Positions 1-8,979 are shown, counted from the stretch's first letter. The stretch is DNA of 64,000 nt from JBFHFS01 sp041583495 (GCA_041583495.1 JBFHFS010000013.1:1-64000), one strand, 5' to 3'. A program made the numbers and translations. The notes: generated from the letters alone by a model not told the origin.

Positions 1-154
1 CCTGTATACATTTTCGCTCAAATAATAGTATAAACGAAAATATAATTTCAAGTCGAAAAATTTTTAAACTTGTGTATATTACAGTATATTAACAATTTAA
101 ACAACATCGTCTGGTTTTAAACCGGACACTAGTGATATTTTATATTTATTTCTT
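1..154. other. AT-rich leader without a recognisable gene
   Basis: This stretch contains no ATG on the plus strand and no SusC-like C-terminus, although a SusC gene normally lies directly upstream of susD. One frame is open from about 3 to 92, but its AT-rich translation resembles nothing I recognise. Confidence 0.6.
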
Positions 155-1747
155 TTGGCCGGGGGGGTTACCTCTTGTACAAATGATCTGGATGTAACAC
201 CCATTGATCCCAATATCACTTTTGGAGATGAGGTGTACACCGATATGGATGGCTATGAGCAGGTTTTGGGAAAAATCTATTCGAGCTATCATGTGGCCGG
301 CCAGTATGGCGATGACAATGAGAGCGATGTTACCACAATCAGTGATGGTGGAATGTCCTCTTATATGCGAAATTATTGGAACTTTCAGGAATTGCCTACC
401 GGGGAAGTGATGAATGCCTGGAACGATGGCGGTTTGGTGGCCATCCAAAATGGAAACTGGTCTGCCGACAATCAGTTTGTGGCGGGGATGTTTTACCGGA
501 TTTACTATATGATTTCTTTAACCAATGAATTCCTGAGACAATCTACAGATGAAAAATTGGATGAGCGCGGACAGAGCGATCTAAAAGAGGAGATGAAGCA
601 GCTGAGAGGTGAAGCCCGTTTGGTGAGAGCCATCGCTTATTATCATGGGATCGACTTGTTTGGCCAGATGAGTATCATCGATGAAAATTATTCCAATAAA
701 TATCCTGTAGCTACCTCGGGTGCTGAGTTATTCAGCTGGATTATTTCTGAATTAGAGGCTGTTGAATCGTTCTTGCCCGAAGCGAACACCGCTGAATACG
801 GCAGGATGGACAAAGGGGTTGTATGGATGGTTCTGGCAAAGATGTATCTCAATGCCGAAGCTTTTTCGGGCACTCAAAATCCGGTAGAGGGCGTTACCAG
901 CATGAATGAAGTGGTGAAATACACCGAATTGTTGAATGGTAGCTACACCTTGGAACCCAATTATCTCAAGTTGTTTTCGACCGATAACGACGAAGCAGAG
1001 GGTATTATTTTTGGTATTCCGCTCGACCCCGATAAAACACAAGGCTTTTCGGCTACTCAATATGTGATTTCATCAAGTACCAATGGGGCCTTTGGAACTT
1101 TTGTGAATACAACCGGCACCTGGGGCGGGAACCATGCCACCCGGTCCGTTTACGATCAATTTACAACCGGGGATAAGCGCGGAAAAACCGAATCGGCCAC
1201 CACCGGAGATAATTTGGATTTCAATACGATGCTGGTGATTAATGCGGGTCTCGATATGGACAACCCATTGGATTATACTCAGGGCCTCAATGTTTTTAAA
1301 TTTCGAAACAGGAAGAGTGATGGCTCCTATCCCGATGTAACAGAAGCTTATTTTGTAGATACCGATTGGCCCATGTTCCGATTGGCCGACTCCTATCTTA
1401 TGTATGCAGAGGCCGTGGTGAGAGGCGGAAATGGAAATGCTCAAACGGCGCTGGGTTATGTTAATGCTATTCGTCAAAGAGCCTTTGGGGATGCCTCAGG
1501 AGCCATTAATGCCGGCCAGTTGAATCTGGATTTTCTGCTCGAGGAGCGCGGTCGTGAATTTTATTATGAGGGCTATCGGAGGCAGGATTTGATTCGGTTT
1601 GGCAAATTTATTGGAAGTGATTACCTCTGGCCCTGGAAAGGTGGTGTGCAAGATGGCAGAGCACTGGATTCTTACCGAAAGATCTATCCCATTCCTTCCT
1701 CCGAATTGAGCTCCAATCCAAATGCCGTACAAAATGCTAATTATTAA
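155..1747 (+). CDS. SusD/RagB-family outer-membrane lipoprotein (starch locus), 5' end abnormal
   Basis: SusD-family proteins are surface lipoproteins that bind oligosaccharide and sit on a SusC TonB-dependent channel. The frame shows the family hallmarks: an N-terminal tetratricopeptide-like helical part, the motif RLADSYLMYAEAVV, and a C-terminal block LLEERGREFYYEGYRRQDL near residue 460. The cysteine of a lipobox (GVTSC) lies 7 codons after the only available start, TTG at 155. Codons just upstream in the same frame (about 137-154) encode ILYLFL, which is the hydrophobic core of the expected signal peptide, but the frame has a stop at 98-100 and no ATG or GTG. The real 5' end is therefore missing, mutated or misassembled. 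Only 11 bases separate it from the next gene, a SusE/F-type protein, so the two form a starch-binding pair. No SusC coding sequence is visible in bases 1-154. Confidence 0.85.
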   Translation: MAGGVTSCTNDLDVTPIDPNITFGDEVYTDMDGYEQVLGKIYSSYHVAGQYGDDNESDVTTISDGGMSSYMRNYWNFQELPTGEVMNAWNDGGLVAIQNGNWSADNQFVAGMFYRIYYMISLTNEFLRQSTDEKLDERGQSDLKEEMKQLRGEARLVRAIAYYHGIDLFGQMSIIDENYSNKYPVATSGAELFSWIISELEAVESFLPEANTAEYGRMDKGVVWMVLAKMYLNAEAFSGTQNPVEGVTSMNEVVKYTELLNGSYTLEPNYLKLFSTDNDEAEGIIFGIPLDPDKTQGFSATQYVISSSTNGAFGTFVNTTGTWGGNHATRSVYDQFTTGDKRGKTESATTGDNLDFNTMLVINAGLDMDNPLDYTQGLNVFKFRNRKSDGSYPDVTEAYFVDTDWPMFRLADSYLMYAEAVVRGGNGNAQTALGYVNAIRQRAFGDASGAINAGQLNLDFLLEERGREFYYEGYRRQDLIRFGKFIGSDYLWPWKGGVQDGRALDSYRKIYPIPSSELSSNPNAVQNANY

Positions 1748-1758
1748 GATTTTGTGAT

Positions 1759-2874
1759 ATGAGAAAGACAATTAAATATTGGTTCGTACTTCCCCTGGCT
1801 TTTGCATTATTGTTTGCCTGCGAGGAAGATAAAGATCTGGTGAAGATAAAAAATTCGGAGGAGGTAAATATCCCCGTGATTACAGCTCCTTCGGATGCCT
1901 CAACCATCTTACTTTCGAGAGATAATAGCTCGGAGGTAGCCCTGACTGTTTTTTGGGACGAGCCCGACTATGGGGTGAATGTTGAAATAGACTATTCGGT
2001 GGAGTTGGATCTGGCAGATGGTGATTTTTCTGATCCCCTCACTCTTGGGATTGTCAATGTCGACAGCTTTGCCATTACCCATGCGGATTTGAATCAAAAG
2101 CTGCTTGAGTTTGGTCTTGGTGCCGAATCTCAAACAGAAATGATTCTGCGTATTGTTTCTGAAGTAAACTATCAGTTGCCTGAAAAGATAAGCGAGGAGA
2201 CCTCTGTGTTTGTCACCCCTTATTCTACCGTCTTCCCTTCTATCTATATGATAGGGGCTGCCGTAGGTGGCTGGGATCCTTCACTCGCAGTAGAGGTGGC
2301 CTCCACAGGTGAAGCCAATAAGTATTGGACCACTGCCTATTTTGATGCCGGATCGGGTGACAATTTCAGGTTCTTTACCGCACCTGACTGGGGTTCTTCA
2401 TTGGGTGGATATGATGTGTTTACCAACTATCCTGCTGAGTATTTAGGCGTAAAAGCTGGTGATGGCGACCCTAATTTCCAGTTTCTGGGAGCAGCCGGCT
2501 GGTATGAAATTTCAGTTGACCGGACTGCCGGTTCCATTGAAATGAAAGCTGCTAGTGAGCCCTTGTTGTACCTCACCGGTGATGCAACCCACGGCTGGAC
2601 CTGGAACGACCCGGTGACTTCGCTCAAATGGGTGGGCCATCAGATTTGGGAAGGAGAGGTTAGCTTTACTAAAGATGGTTACTTTAGACTCTTTGAGCAA
2701 AAGGATTGGGGCCCCGTAGGTTATGGATACGACCTGATCCCCGATTATGATACAAGTATTATCATTATTGCCGTTGGTCATGGAGATCCAAACTGGCAAT
2801 TCATCGGAGCCTCAGGAACTTATTTTGTTCGGGTAGATAAGAGAGAAGGAACCATTGAGATAACTCCTAAATAG
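1759..2874 (+). CDS. SusE/SusF-type starch-binding outer-membrane lipoprotein
   Basis: The 371-residue product begins with a lipoprotein signal peptide ending at LLFAC (Cys21), followed by acidic residues typical of surface-exported lipoproteins. Residues about 25-160 resemble the SusE N-terminal immunoglobulin-like domain (VNIPVITAPSD, VFWDEPDYG). Two tandem beta-sandwich modules follow, starting near YMIGAAVGGWDP and LYLTGDATHGWTWNDP. Each has the aromatic-rich pattern (FRFF/FRLF, DWG, GYD) of SusE/SusF carbohydrate-binding modules that hold starch at the surface without catalysis. The gene sits 11 bases after susD and before a GH13 amylase, which supports a starch role. The last base of its TAG stop is the first base of an inverted-repeat element. 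Confidence 0.88.
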   Translation: MRKTIKYWFVLPLAFALLFACEEDKDLVKIKNSEEVNIPVITAPSDASTILLSRDNSSEVALTVFWDEPDYGVNVEIDYSVELDLADGDFSDPLTLGIVNVDSFAITHADLNQKLLEFGLGAESQTEMILRIVSEVNYQLPEKISEETSVFVTPYSTVFPSIYMIGAAVGGWDPSLAVEVASTGEANKYWTTAYFDAGSGDNFRFFTAPDWGSSLGGYDVFTNYPAEYLGVKAGDGDPNFQFLGAAGWYEISVDRTAGSIEMKAASEPLLYLTGDATHGWTWNDPVTSLKWVGHQIWEGEVSFTKDGYFRLFEQKDWGPVGYGYDLIPDYDTSIIIIAVGHGDPNWQFIGASGTYFVRVDKREGTIEITPK

Positions 2875-2995
2875 AGTCTGTCTATAATGTCCGATAACTG
2901 CGTTATGCTTGTTTTGAAACCAGTCATTTACGAAAGTAAACTCCTTATTTTCAAAACTTCGCAAGCCTTGTTCTCAAACATTATAAATCAGACTC
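2874..2995. repeat. 122-bp inverted-repeat element A
   Basis: The element starts GAGTCTG-TC-TATAATGT and ends with ACATTATAAAT-CAGACTC, near-perfect terminal inverted repeats of about 15 bases. Further complementary blocks lie inside (GTTTTGAAA against TTTTCAAAAC, and the self-complementary TTTACGAAAGTAAA). It has no coding potential. It could be a non-autonomous mobile element of MITE type or a large transcribed hairpin acting as a terminator after the SusE-like gene. Confidence 0.7.
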
Positions 2996-3049
2996 TTGAA
3001 AACGCCGACTTTATGGACAGGCACTAAATAGTGTTTGGGTAATCAGAGA

Positions 3050-3152
3050 GGCTGTTTGTGACTGTACTTGTGGACCGATAAAATGATTTGGATGTTAAGA
3101 AATCAAATCCTTTTATAGTGTTTCATTTTTAATTACAGATTCACAAACAGCC
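3050..3152. repeat. 103-bp inverted-repeat element B
   Basis: GGCTGTTTGTGA at 3050-3061 is the exact reverse complement of TCACAAACAGCC at 3141-3152, and the similarity continues inward (CTGTACTT against AATTACAG). The interior is AT-rich and non-coding. With element A it fills most of the 413-base gap between the SusE-like gene and the GH97 remnant. Confidence 0.6.
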
Positions 3153-3254
3153 TTTTGTTTGAGGTGCGTTGGGAAAGTGTTTTTGATTGTTTAGAGCACA
3201 ATATGCCATTCCTATCCCTTCAGATCCTGATTTTTTCGAGAAATAAAAGAATCC

Positions 3255-3281
3255 TTGGCTGAAAATATGCTGCTAATTTTG
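3255..3281 (+). promoter_or_regulatory. Bacteroidota-type promoter upstream of GH97 remnant
   Basis: TTG at 3255-3257, a 16-base spacer and TAATTTTG at 3274-3281 match the TTG / TAnnTTTG promoter pattern, with a slightly short spacer. The start codon of the truncated gene is only 6 bases after the -7 element, so the transcript would be nearly leaderless. It may now serve the downstream amylase. Confidence 0.45.
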
Positions 3282-3287
3282 TGAGAT

Positions 3288-3521
3288 ATGAAAACCTATT
3301 TGTATCAAACCCTCGTTTTAGGGGTGGTTTTCTCAACGCTTTTGTCCGGTTGTAGCCCTAAAGTCCACTCCTATGTGCAAGCTTCCCCGGATAATCATCT
3401 GTCTATCTCCTTTTTTGTCAATGAGGGGGGAGCTCCGGGTTACCTGGTTGCTTATAAGGGGCAACCCGTTATTGATACTTCACTACTGGGTTTCGGGACG
3501 AGTTACCTCTTATTCTTTTGA
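3288..3521 (+). pseudogene. Truncated GH97 alpha-glucosidase (SusB-type) N-terminal remnant
   Basis: The 77-residue product has a lipoprotein signal peptide (LLSGC, Cys22) followed by ASPDNHLSISFFVNEGGAP and YKGQPVIDTSLLGF. This is the N-terminal strand pattern of GH97 enzymes such as SusB (SPDN...F...GAP.Y...YK...VI..S.LG). A full GH97 protein is roughly 650-750 residues and the whole catalytic part is absent. Homology stops at LLGF, exactly where the DNA reads TTCGGGACGAGTTACC (3492-3507), a copy of the short repeat dispersed in this window. A deletion ending in that repeat is a likely cause (inference). The stub is probably non-functional, and its stop lies 19 bases before the amylase start. 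Confidence 0.72.
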
Positions 3522-3540
3522 AAACAAACAATTTTTATAG

Positions 3541-6333
3541 ATGAAACGAATTCTCCTTTTCTCGATGTTGTGGTGCATTGCCTTGTCCGGTTTTTCCCAG
3601 GTGACGACTTCACCGGAAACACCCATCGACAGCAAAGGGGTGGTGATTACCTATGATGCCAGTCAGGGCAGTCAGAGACTCAAGGATTATACTGGAGAGG
3701 TATATGCGCATACAGGTCTCATCACCGATCAAAGCACATCGGGTTCGGATTGGAGATATGTAAAAGCTGGTTGGACCGAGAATATTGATGCCTGTAAAAT
3801 GACCTCATTGGGCGATAATCTCTATCGGCTTGAGATATCTCCATCTATTATAGAGTTTTATGGGGTGCCTGATGGTGAAACAATAGAGAAGATGGCTTTT
3901 GTATTCCGCAATTCAGACGGTAGTCTGGAAGGGAAGACAAACTCGGGTGGCAATATCTATGTTGATGTAAGCACCCTGAACCTTACTGTATCTGTTGAAA
4001 AACCAACAGGTTATGCTGTTTATGCGACGGACGGGGATGTGGATGTTCAGATTGTAGCAACCAACAATACTTCTATTGCCTTTTATGTGGATGGTAGCTT
4101 AATGGAAAGCGTTGAAAATGACACACTCATTGCTTCCATTTCAGCCGGTGATATAGGGAAACACACCCTGGTGGCACTCGCATCCGATGGAACTTCATCG
4201 GTTACAGATACCATGAATTATTATGTGCGTGGTGAGGTTACTACCGCTTCCCTGCCGGCAGGATTAAACCGGGGAGTGAACCGTATCGATGATGAAACAG
4301 TGACTTTTGTGCTCTATGCACCCGATAAAAATTTTGTGCATGTGATCGGGGATTTTAATAACTGGGAACCCGCCGATGATTATCTGATGAAGAAGGATGA
4401 AGCGGAAGATACTTTTTGGTTAACCGTTTCTGGCCTTGATGCCCATACCGAATATGCCTTTCAGTTTTATATCGATGGAGATATCCGCGTGGCCGACCCC
4501 TATACCAATAAAACATGTGATGAGTATGATGTTTACATCGACGAGAATGTGTATCCCGGGTTAAAAGATTATCCGGAAGAGTATACCTCTTATCCAACTG
4601 CCGTTTTTACTGTTAACGAATACAAATATCCCTGGAGGGTAACTGATTTTACTCCTCCCGAAAGCAGTAAGCTGGTTATTTATGAGCTGCATATTCGTGA
4701 TTTTACTGATATGGGTGCCATAAAAACAGTAACAGATTCAATTCATTATTTTGTTGATTTAGGCGTTAATGCCATTGAGCTAATGCCCTTCAATGAGTTT
4801 GAAGGGAACGACAGCTGGGGCTATAATCCATCCTTTTATTTTGCGCCCGATAAAGCCTATGGAACCCCGGAGGATTATAAGGCCTTTGTCGATGTTTGTC
4901 ATGAAAACGGGATTGCTGTATTGATGGATATGGTTTTGAACCATTCCTACGGACAATCACCCTTTGCCAGGATGTATCTGGATGAGGAGGGGAACCCGGC
5001 AAATAATAACCCCTGGTATAATACAGCGTCTAATTTCCTGAATCCCGATGCTCAGTGGGGATACGATTTTAATCACGAGAGTCCCGATACACAGGAGCTG
5101 GTCGACAGTATTTGTTCTTTTTGGATGAGTGAATACCACCTTGATGGTTTTCGCTTCGACTTCACCAAGGGTTTTTCCAATACAAGCTATGGCACTAGTT
5201 CGTGGGGAAGTGATTATGATGCGGATAGAATTGTGATTTTGGAGAGGATGGCCGATGAAATATGGGCCAGAAAAAGTGATGCCATTATATCATTTGAACA
5301 CCTTTCAGATAATGATGAAGAAACCGAATTGGCCAATTATGGTATTTTGCTTTGGGGAAATCATAACTATAATTTTAATGAAGCTACCATGGGGTATTAT
5401 AATAATTCCGATTTCTCGTGGATATCCTACAAAAACCGGGGCTGGGACGATGCTCAAATAGTTAATTACATGGAGAGCCATGATGAAGAACGTATCATGT
5501 ATAAAAATCTGACTTATGGCGATTCTTATGGCGATTATGATGTAACAGAGCTGGAAACAGCCCTGGAGCGCACCGAAGCTGCTGCTGTGTTTTTAATTTC
5601 AGTTCCCGGGCCTAAGTTGCTATGGCAGTTTGGAGAGCTGGGCTATGACTACAGTATTAACACCTGCACAGATGGCAGTGTAGATACGGATGGAGGTTGC
5701 CGCACCGGCAGTAAGCCTTCGGGATGGGCGTATTACGGCGATGAGAAAAGAATGGAGTTGTTTGCTGTTTATCGTGAAATAATTAACCTGAAAAAGAGAG
5801 AACCCGTGTTTAGCACCAATGATTTTTCCATGGAAGTATCTGGTGCTGCCAAACGGATCGAATTGAATTATGCTGGTTCCGATGTTCGCCTAATCGGTAA
5901 TTTTGACTTGGTGGCGCAGAGCATTCAGCCTAAATTTAGTTCAACAGGGGTTTGGTACAATCACTTTGCAAACGACAGTATAACCGTTACCGATATAAAT
6001 GCCTATTATACATTAGAGGCCGGTCAATTTGCTTTGTTTTCACAAAAGAAACTGGAAGGATTTGTTGCTTCCACAGGCGTTTGGGGGCCTAATTACTTTG
6101 AGGATGCTTTTCTTACGCCCAATCCAACAAGTGATTATGTTACTATTTATTCAGGAGATGATTCTTTAGAGTGGGTAAAAATAACTTCGATAACCGGAAA
6201 AGAATTGTATAACAAAAAAGTATCTGCGACAGAGCTTGAAGTGAATGTCAGTTCTTATCCTGCAGGTATTTATTTAGTTCATCTTTTTGGAGATGATAAT
6301 GGGTATAAAGTGTTTAAGTTGTTAAAACAGTGA
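3541..6333 (+). CDS. Secreted GH13 alpha-amylase-family enzyme with CBM48-like module and T9SS tail
   Basis: This 930-residue protein hydrolyses alpha-glucans outside the cell. A Sec signal peptide (about 1-19) precedes a beta-sandwich domain of about 120 residues, a second sandwich, and then a CBM48/early-set module (VHVIGDFNNWEP, about 265-345). The GH13 barrel follows, with all four conserved regions: DMVLNHSYG (D463, H468), DGFRFDF (Arg538, nucleophile Asp540), SFEHL (acid/base Glu586) and ESHDEER (His647, Asp648). The last 70 or so residues (LTPNPTSDYVTIY ... YPAGIYLVHL ... KLLKQ) form a type A T9SS sorting domain, so the enzyme is exported by T9SS and attached or released at the surface. 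It is the only intact hydrolase of the left-hand starch locus. Exact specificity (amylase, pullulanase-like or cyclomaltodextrinase-like) cannot be read from the sequence. Confidence 0.92.
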   Translation: MKRILLFSMLWCIALSGFSQVTTSPETPIDSKGVVITYDASQGSQRLKDYTGEVYAHTGLITDQSTSGSDWRYVKAGWTENIDACKMTSLGDNLYRLEISPSIIEFYGVPDGETIEKMAFVFRNSDGSLEGKTNSGGNIYVDVSTLNLTVSVEKPTGYAVYATDGDVDVQIVATNNTSIAFYVDGSLMESVENDTLIASISAGDIGKHTLVALASDGTSSVTDTMNYYVRGEVTTASLPAGLNRGVNRIDDETVTFVLYAPDKNFVHVIGDFNNWEPADDYLMKKDEAEDTFWLTVSGLDAHTEYAFQFYIDGDIRVADPYTNKTCDEYDVYIDENVYPGLKDYPEEYTSYPTAVFTVNEYKYPWRVTDFTPPESSKLVIYELHIRDFTDMGAIKTVTDSIHYFVDLGVNAIELMPFNEFEGNDSWGYNPSFYFAPDKAYGTPEDYKAFVDVCHENGIAVLMDMVLNHSYGQSPFARMYLDEEGNPANNNPWYNTASNFLNPDAQWGYDFNHESPDTQELVDSICSFWMSEYHLDGFRFDFTKGFSNTSYGTSSWGSDYDADRIVILERMADEIWARKSDAIISFEHLSDNDEETELANYGILLWGNHNYNFNEATMGYYNNSDFSWISYKNRGWDDAQIVNYMESHDEERIMYKNLTYGDSYGDYDVTELETALERTEAAAVFLISVPGPKLLWQFGELGYDYSINTCTDGSVDTDGGCRTGSKPSGWAYYGDEKRMELFAVYREIINLKKREPVFSTNDFSMEVSGAAKRIELNYAGSDVRLIGNFDLVAQSIQPKFSSTGVWYNHFANDSITVTDINAYYTLEAGQFALFSQKKLEGFVASTGVWGPNYFEDAFLTPNPTSDYVTIYSGDDSLEWVKITSITGKELYNKKVSATELEVNVSSYPAGIYLVHLFGDDNGYKVFKLLKQ

Positions 6334-6394
6334 GCTGATTTCTGAATATTCCAGGGGGACTCCCGGGGTTTAGGATACGGGGCAGTTCTGGATC

Positions 6395-7891
6395 CTATTT
6401 CTTAAGCTCAATCCATCGTTGAATCACGTCTTCGTTGTGGTCGTGGTGAATGCCCGCCGCCCTTTCTTTCTCCAGGCGACTCTCTTTTGGATCCTTATAG
6501 GCTTTTTGGAAAATATACCACAGAGTGTGGGCAAGTACTTTTAAATCCGTTATTACCGAGGGGTTGTTGATATAGGCAATGTCGTAATAGAGGCGGTCGG
6601 TCATCTCTTCCAGGGAGCTGGCATAACCATATTTCACCATTCCCAGGGAGGTGAGGCCGGGTTTGACCTGGTAAATGGCCTTGTAATAGGGGATTTTGTC
6701 TCTAAGCATTCTGGCGAAGAAGGGTCTCTCGGGTCGTGGCCCCACCAGCGACATATCCCCCTTAAGGATGTTCCAGAATTGGGGCAGCTCATCCAGATGC
6801 CAATAGCGTAATGCTTTTCCCCCGGGAGTAATGCGGCGGTCGAGGTTGGACGATAGCTGGGGCCCGTTTTGCTCCGCCTCGGGATACATGGTCCTGAATT
6901 TTATCAGGGTAAAGGGACGGGCATTTTTTCCGAGACGCTGCTGCCGATATAAGACAGGGCCCTTTGAGGTGGCTTTGATGATGAGGAATATCCAGGGAAA
7001 CAGGGCCAGGGTGATGGTGATGCCCAGGATGCTGATGGTGATATCCAGGGTGGATTTGGCAAATTGATTGGCCGGACTTATAGTGTGGGCCGAAAGCTTT
7101 ACATGCGGTACATCTTTTAGCGACGACATCTTCATTAATCCCGAAAGAAAGTCAAACTCAACCGGGATCATTTTTATTTCCGCTCCCGTCATTCTCAGGG
7201 CTATTAATAAACCGGAAGTAGCCTGTGTTGATGACGGATTTCCCAGAATGACCACTTCGTCAACTTTTCTGTTTTTTAAAAAATGGATTACCGATGATAA
7301 ATCCCCTAAATATTCTATGGCCCCTTTATCAGTCGAAAATAAGGCCTCGGAGGCAAAATACCCATTCAGCTTGTTGTGCTCGTCAAGGATGTATCGCTTT
7401 ATTCTACTAAATACCGTTTCGGAAGGCTGTTGAAAGGCAATGATGATTGAGTTAACACAAATGATGTTTTTTCTCTTGAGGCTATTCACCAGCATGGTGA
7501 TGGCCGGGCGCCCAATTAGTAATAACAGGAACGTTATTAGGTGAAAGGTGGCAATACGTAAAGGGGCCCATTGGCTTAATTCCTTTAAGAATTCCCTGTT
7601 TACGGCGAACAGATAACAATCGACTATAAAAAACAGGGTGGCCACCAGTGTTGCCTCTTTGATATTAATTTCGCCATGTAACAGGTTTTGTGTTTTATAG
7701 CTGCCTATTAACCATAGTGTTAATGTGGTGGCCATGCCTCCACCTCCAATAATCAGGGCAGCACTTCCCATTGGGCTTTCCAATGACAAGGTGCCGCCAA
7801 AGGGCCAAAAGAAAAACAACCCCGCTAAAAAATCGAGGCAGATTAAAAGTAAGATGGGAATATACCGATTGCTGGTTTTAGTAAAGGTCAT
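6395..7891 (-). CDS. Polyprenyl-phosphate sugar-1-phosphate transferase (WcaJ/PglC-type)
   Basis: This 498-residue membrane enzyme transfers a sugar-1-phosphate from a UDP-sugar to undecaprenyl phosphate, the first step of exopolysaccharide or O-antigen synthesis. Four hydrophobic segments lie in the first 130 residues, followed by a degenerate nucleotide-binding-like region and a membrane re-entrant helix near residue 280. The C-terminal bacterial sugar transferase domain has KGPVLYRQQRLGKN, LIKFRTM, HLDELPQFWNILKGDMSLVG and GPRPERP. The gene is isolated, with no glycosyltransferase or flippase genes beside it, and converges with the GH13 gene. The identity of the sugar (glucose, galactose or other) is not evident. 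Confidence 0.9.
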   Translation of the reverse strand: MTFTKTSNRYIPILLLICLDFLAGLFFFWPFGGTLSLESPMGSAALIIGGGGMATTLTLWLIGSYKTQNLLHGEINIKEATLVATLFFIVDCYLFAVNREFLKELSQWAPLRIATFHLITFLLLLIGRPAITMLVNSLKRKNIICVNSIIIAFQQPSETVFSRIKRYILDEHNKLNGYFASEALFSTDKGAIEYLGDLSSVIHFLKNRKVDEVVILGNPSSTQATSGLLIALRMTGAEIKMIPVEFDFLSGLMKMSSLKDVPHVKLSAHTISPANQFAKSTLDITISILGITITLALFPWIFLIIKATSKGPVLYRQQRLGKNARPFTLIKFRTMYPEAEQNGPQLSSNLDRRITPGGKALRYWHLDELPQFWNILKGDMSLVGPRPERPFFARMLRDKIPYYKAIYQVKPGLTSLGMVKYGYASSLEEMTDRLYYDIAYINNPSVITDLKVLAHTLWYIFQKAYKDPKESRLEKERAAGIHHDHNEDVIQRWIELKK

Positions 7892-8066
7892 TTAAAAATA
7901 ATATAATAGCTTCAGCAAATAACTAAATAATTTAATTTATCACCTGCTGTATTACCTTAATGGTTCGTTAAACTTTTGCAAATAACTATATACTAGTATT
8001 TTATGTGTGCAGACCTTCTTCTGTTAATGTGTTGACATTAAGCATCTTGCGAATAAGTCTAACATC

Positions 8067-8094
8067 TCCCGAATCTAGTTCGGGACAGGTTATC
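8067..8094. repeat. Copy of dispersed CGGGACARGTT repeat
   Basis: TCCCGAATCTAGTTCGGGA is an imperfect palindrome followed by CAGGTTATC. Related copies occur at 3492, 27668, 30819, 30844, 30871 and 40112. Confidence 0.6.
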
Positions 8095-8215
8095 ATCTAA
8101 CCTCTAACGATCTATTGTTACCTGATAATACGTAAAATTTTAAAATTTAATATGCAGGAGCAAATGTTTTTTTCAAAAGGTTCGTGAAAAATAATGAGCA
8201 AATAGGGGTTCTCGG

Positions 8216-8246
8216 TTGTTTGCCTCCTTGTATAAGGTTATTTTTG
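8216..8246 (+). promoter_or_regulatory. pcm promoter
   Basis: TTG at 8216-8218, a 20-base spacer and TATTTTTG at 8239-8246 fit the Bacteroidota consensus. Transcription would begin within a few bases of the ATG at 8254. Confidence 0.7.
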
Positions 8247-8253
8247 CAGAACT

Positions 8254-8901
8254 ATGATGGAGGATACATTCAGACATAAAGGACTGCGCGGCAGGTTGGT
8301 GCAAGAGTTGAAATCGAAAGGAATCAGCGATAATGCTGTGCTGGAGGCGATAGGAAGAGTCCCTCGCCACCTGTTTATGGACCGGTCTTTTTTGAAGCTG
8401 GCCTATCAGGATCAGGCTTTTCCAATAGGGGAAGGGCAAACCATATCGCAACCCTATACGGTGGCCATTCAATCTCAGCTTTTGGAAATAAAGAGTGGTG
8501 ATCGCATATTGGAGGTGGGAACTGGTTCTGGTTACCAGGCGGCGGTCCTTCACGAAATGGGTGCTAATGTCTTTTCCATAGAACGGCAAAAAGTGCTTTA
8601 TCTTCAAACCTGTAGCTTGCTCTCGTCGATTGGTTATAAGGCGATTAACCTCTTTTTGGGAGATGGTTACGAGGGATTGCCCGATTTAGGCCCCTTCGAT
8701 AAGATCCTGGTTACAGCTGGGGCAGCTCAGATGCCCACTTCCCTGTTGGTTCAGCTTCGCGTTGGGGGCGTAATGGTGGTGCCTGTTGGCCCCAAAACGC
8801 AAACCATGACCAGGGTGAGGCGCCTGGATGAAGATGATTTTGAACAAGAGACTTTCGGAAAGTGCGCTTTTGTGCCCATGCTTCCGGGATTAGTGAAATG
8901 A
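8254..8901 (+). CDS. pcm: Protein-L-isoaspartate O-methyltransferase
   Basis: The 215-residue cytosolic enzyme methylates isoaspartyl residues in damaged proteins using S-adenosylmethionine, starting their repair. It has the family N-terminus (GISDNAVLEAIGRVPRHLFM), the substrate-site loop GQTISQPYTVAIQSQLL, and SAM motif I ILEVGTGSGYQAAVL. Length is normal for the family. The start could be either of two consecutive ATG codons, 8254 or 8257. The promoter lies so close that the message is probably almost leaderless. An MBL hydrolase follows 78 bases downstream. Confidence 0.95.
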   Translation: MMEDTFRHKGLRGRLVQELKSKGISDNAVLEAIGRVPRHLFMDRSFLKLAYQDQAFPIGEGQTISQPYTVAIQSQLLEIKSGDRILEVGTGSGYQAAVLHEMGANVFSIERQKVLYLQTCSLLSSIGYKAINLFLGDGYEGLPDLGPFDKILVTAGAAQMPTSLLVQLRVGGVMVVPVGPKTQTMTRVRRLDEDDFEQETFGKCAFVPMLPGLVK

Positions 8902-8979
8902 TTGAGCGGAAATGTAAAACGGAGCAAAGGGCGAAACTTTCGGAGAGCCCACTTGACTTAAACTAAAACCTATTTGATT

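Larger units (their letters stand above)
7892..8253. other. Intergenic region with one short repeat and a promoter
   Basis: This AT-rich region lies between divergent genes. It contains one copy of the dispersed repeat at 8067-8094 and the pcm promoter at 8216-8246. I see no gene in it. Confidence 0.6.

Noticed and set aside
1..100. C-terminus of a SusC gene upstream of susD
   Set aside because: The open frame there is AT-rich and lacks the barrel-ending pattern; not supported.
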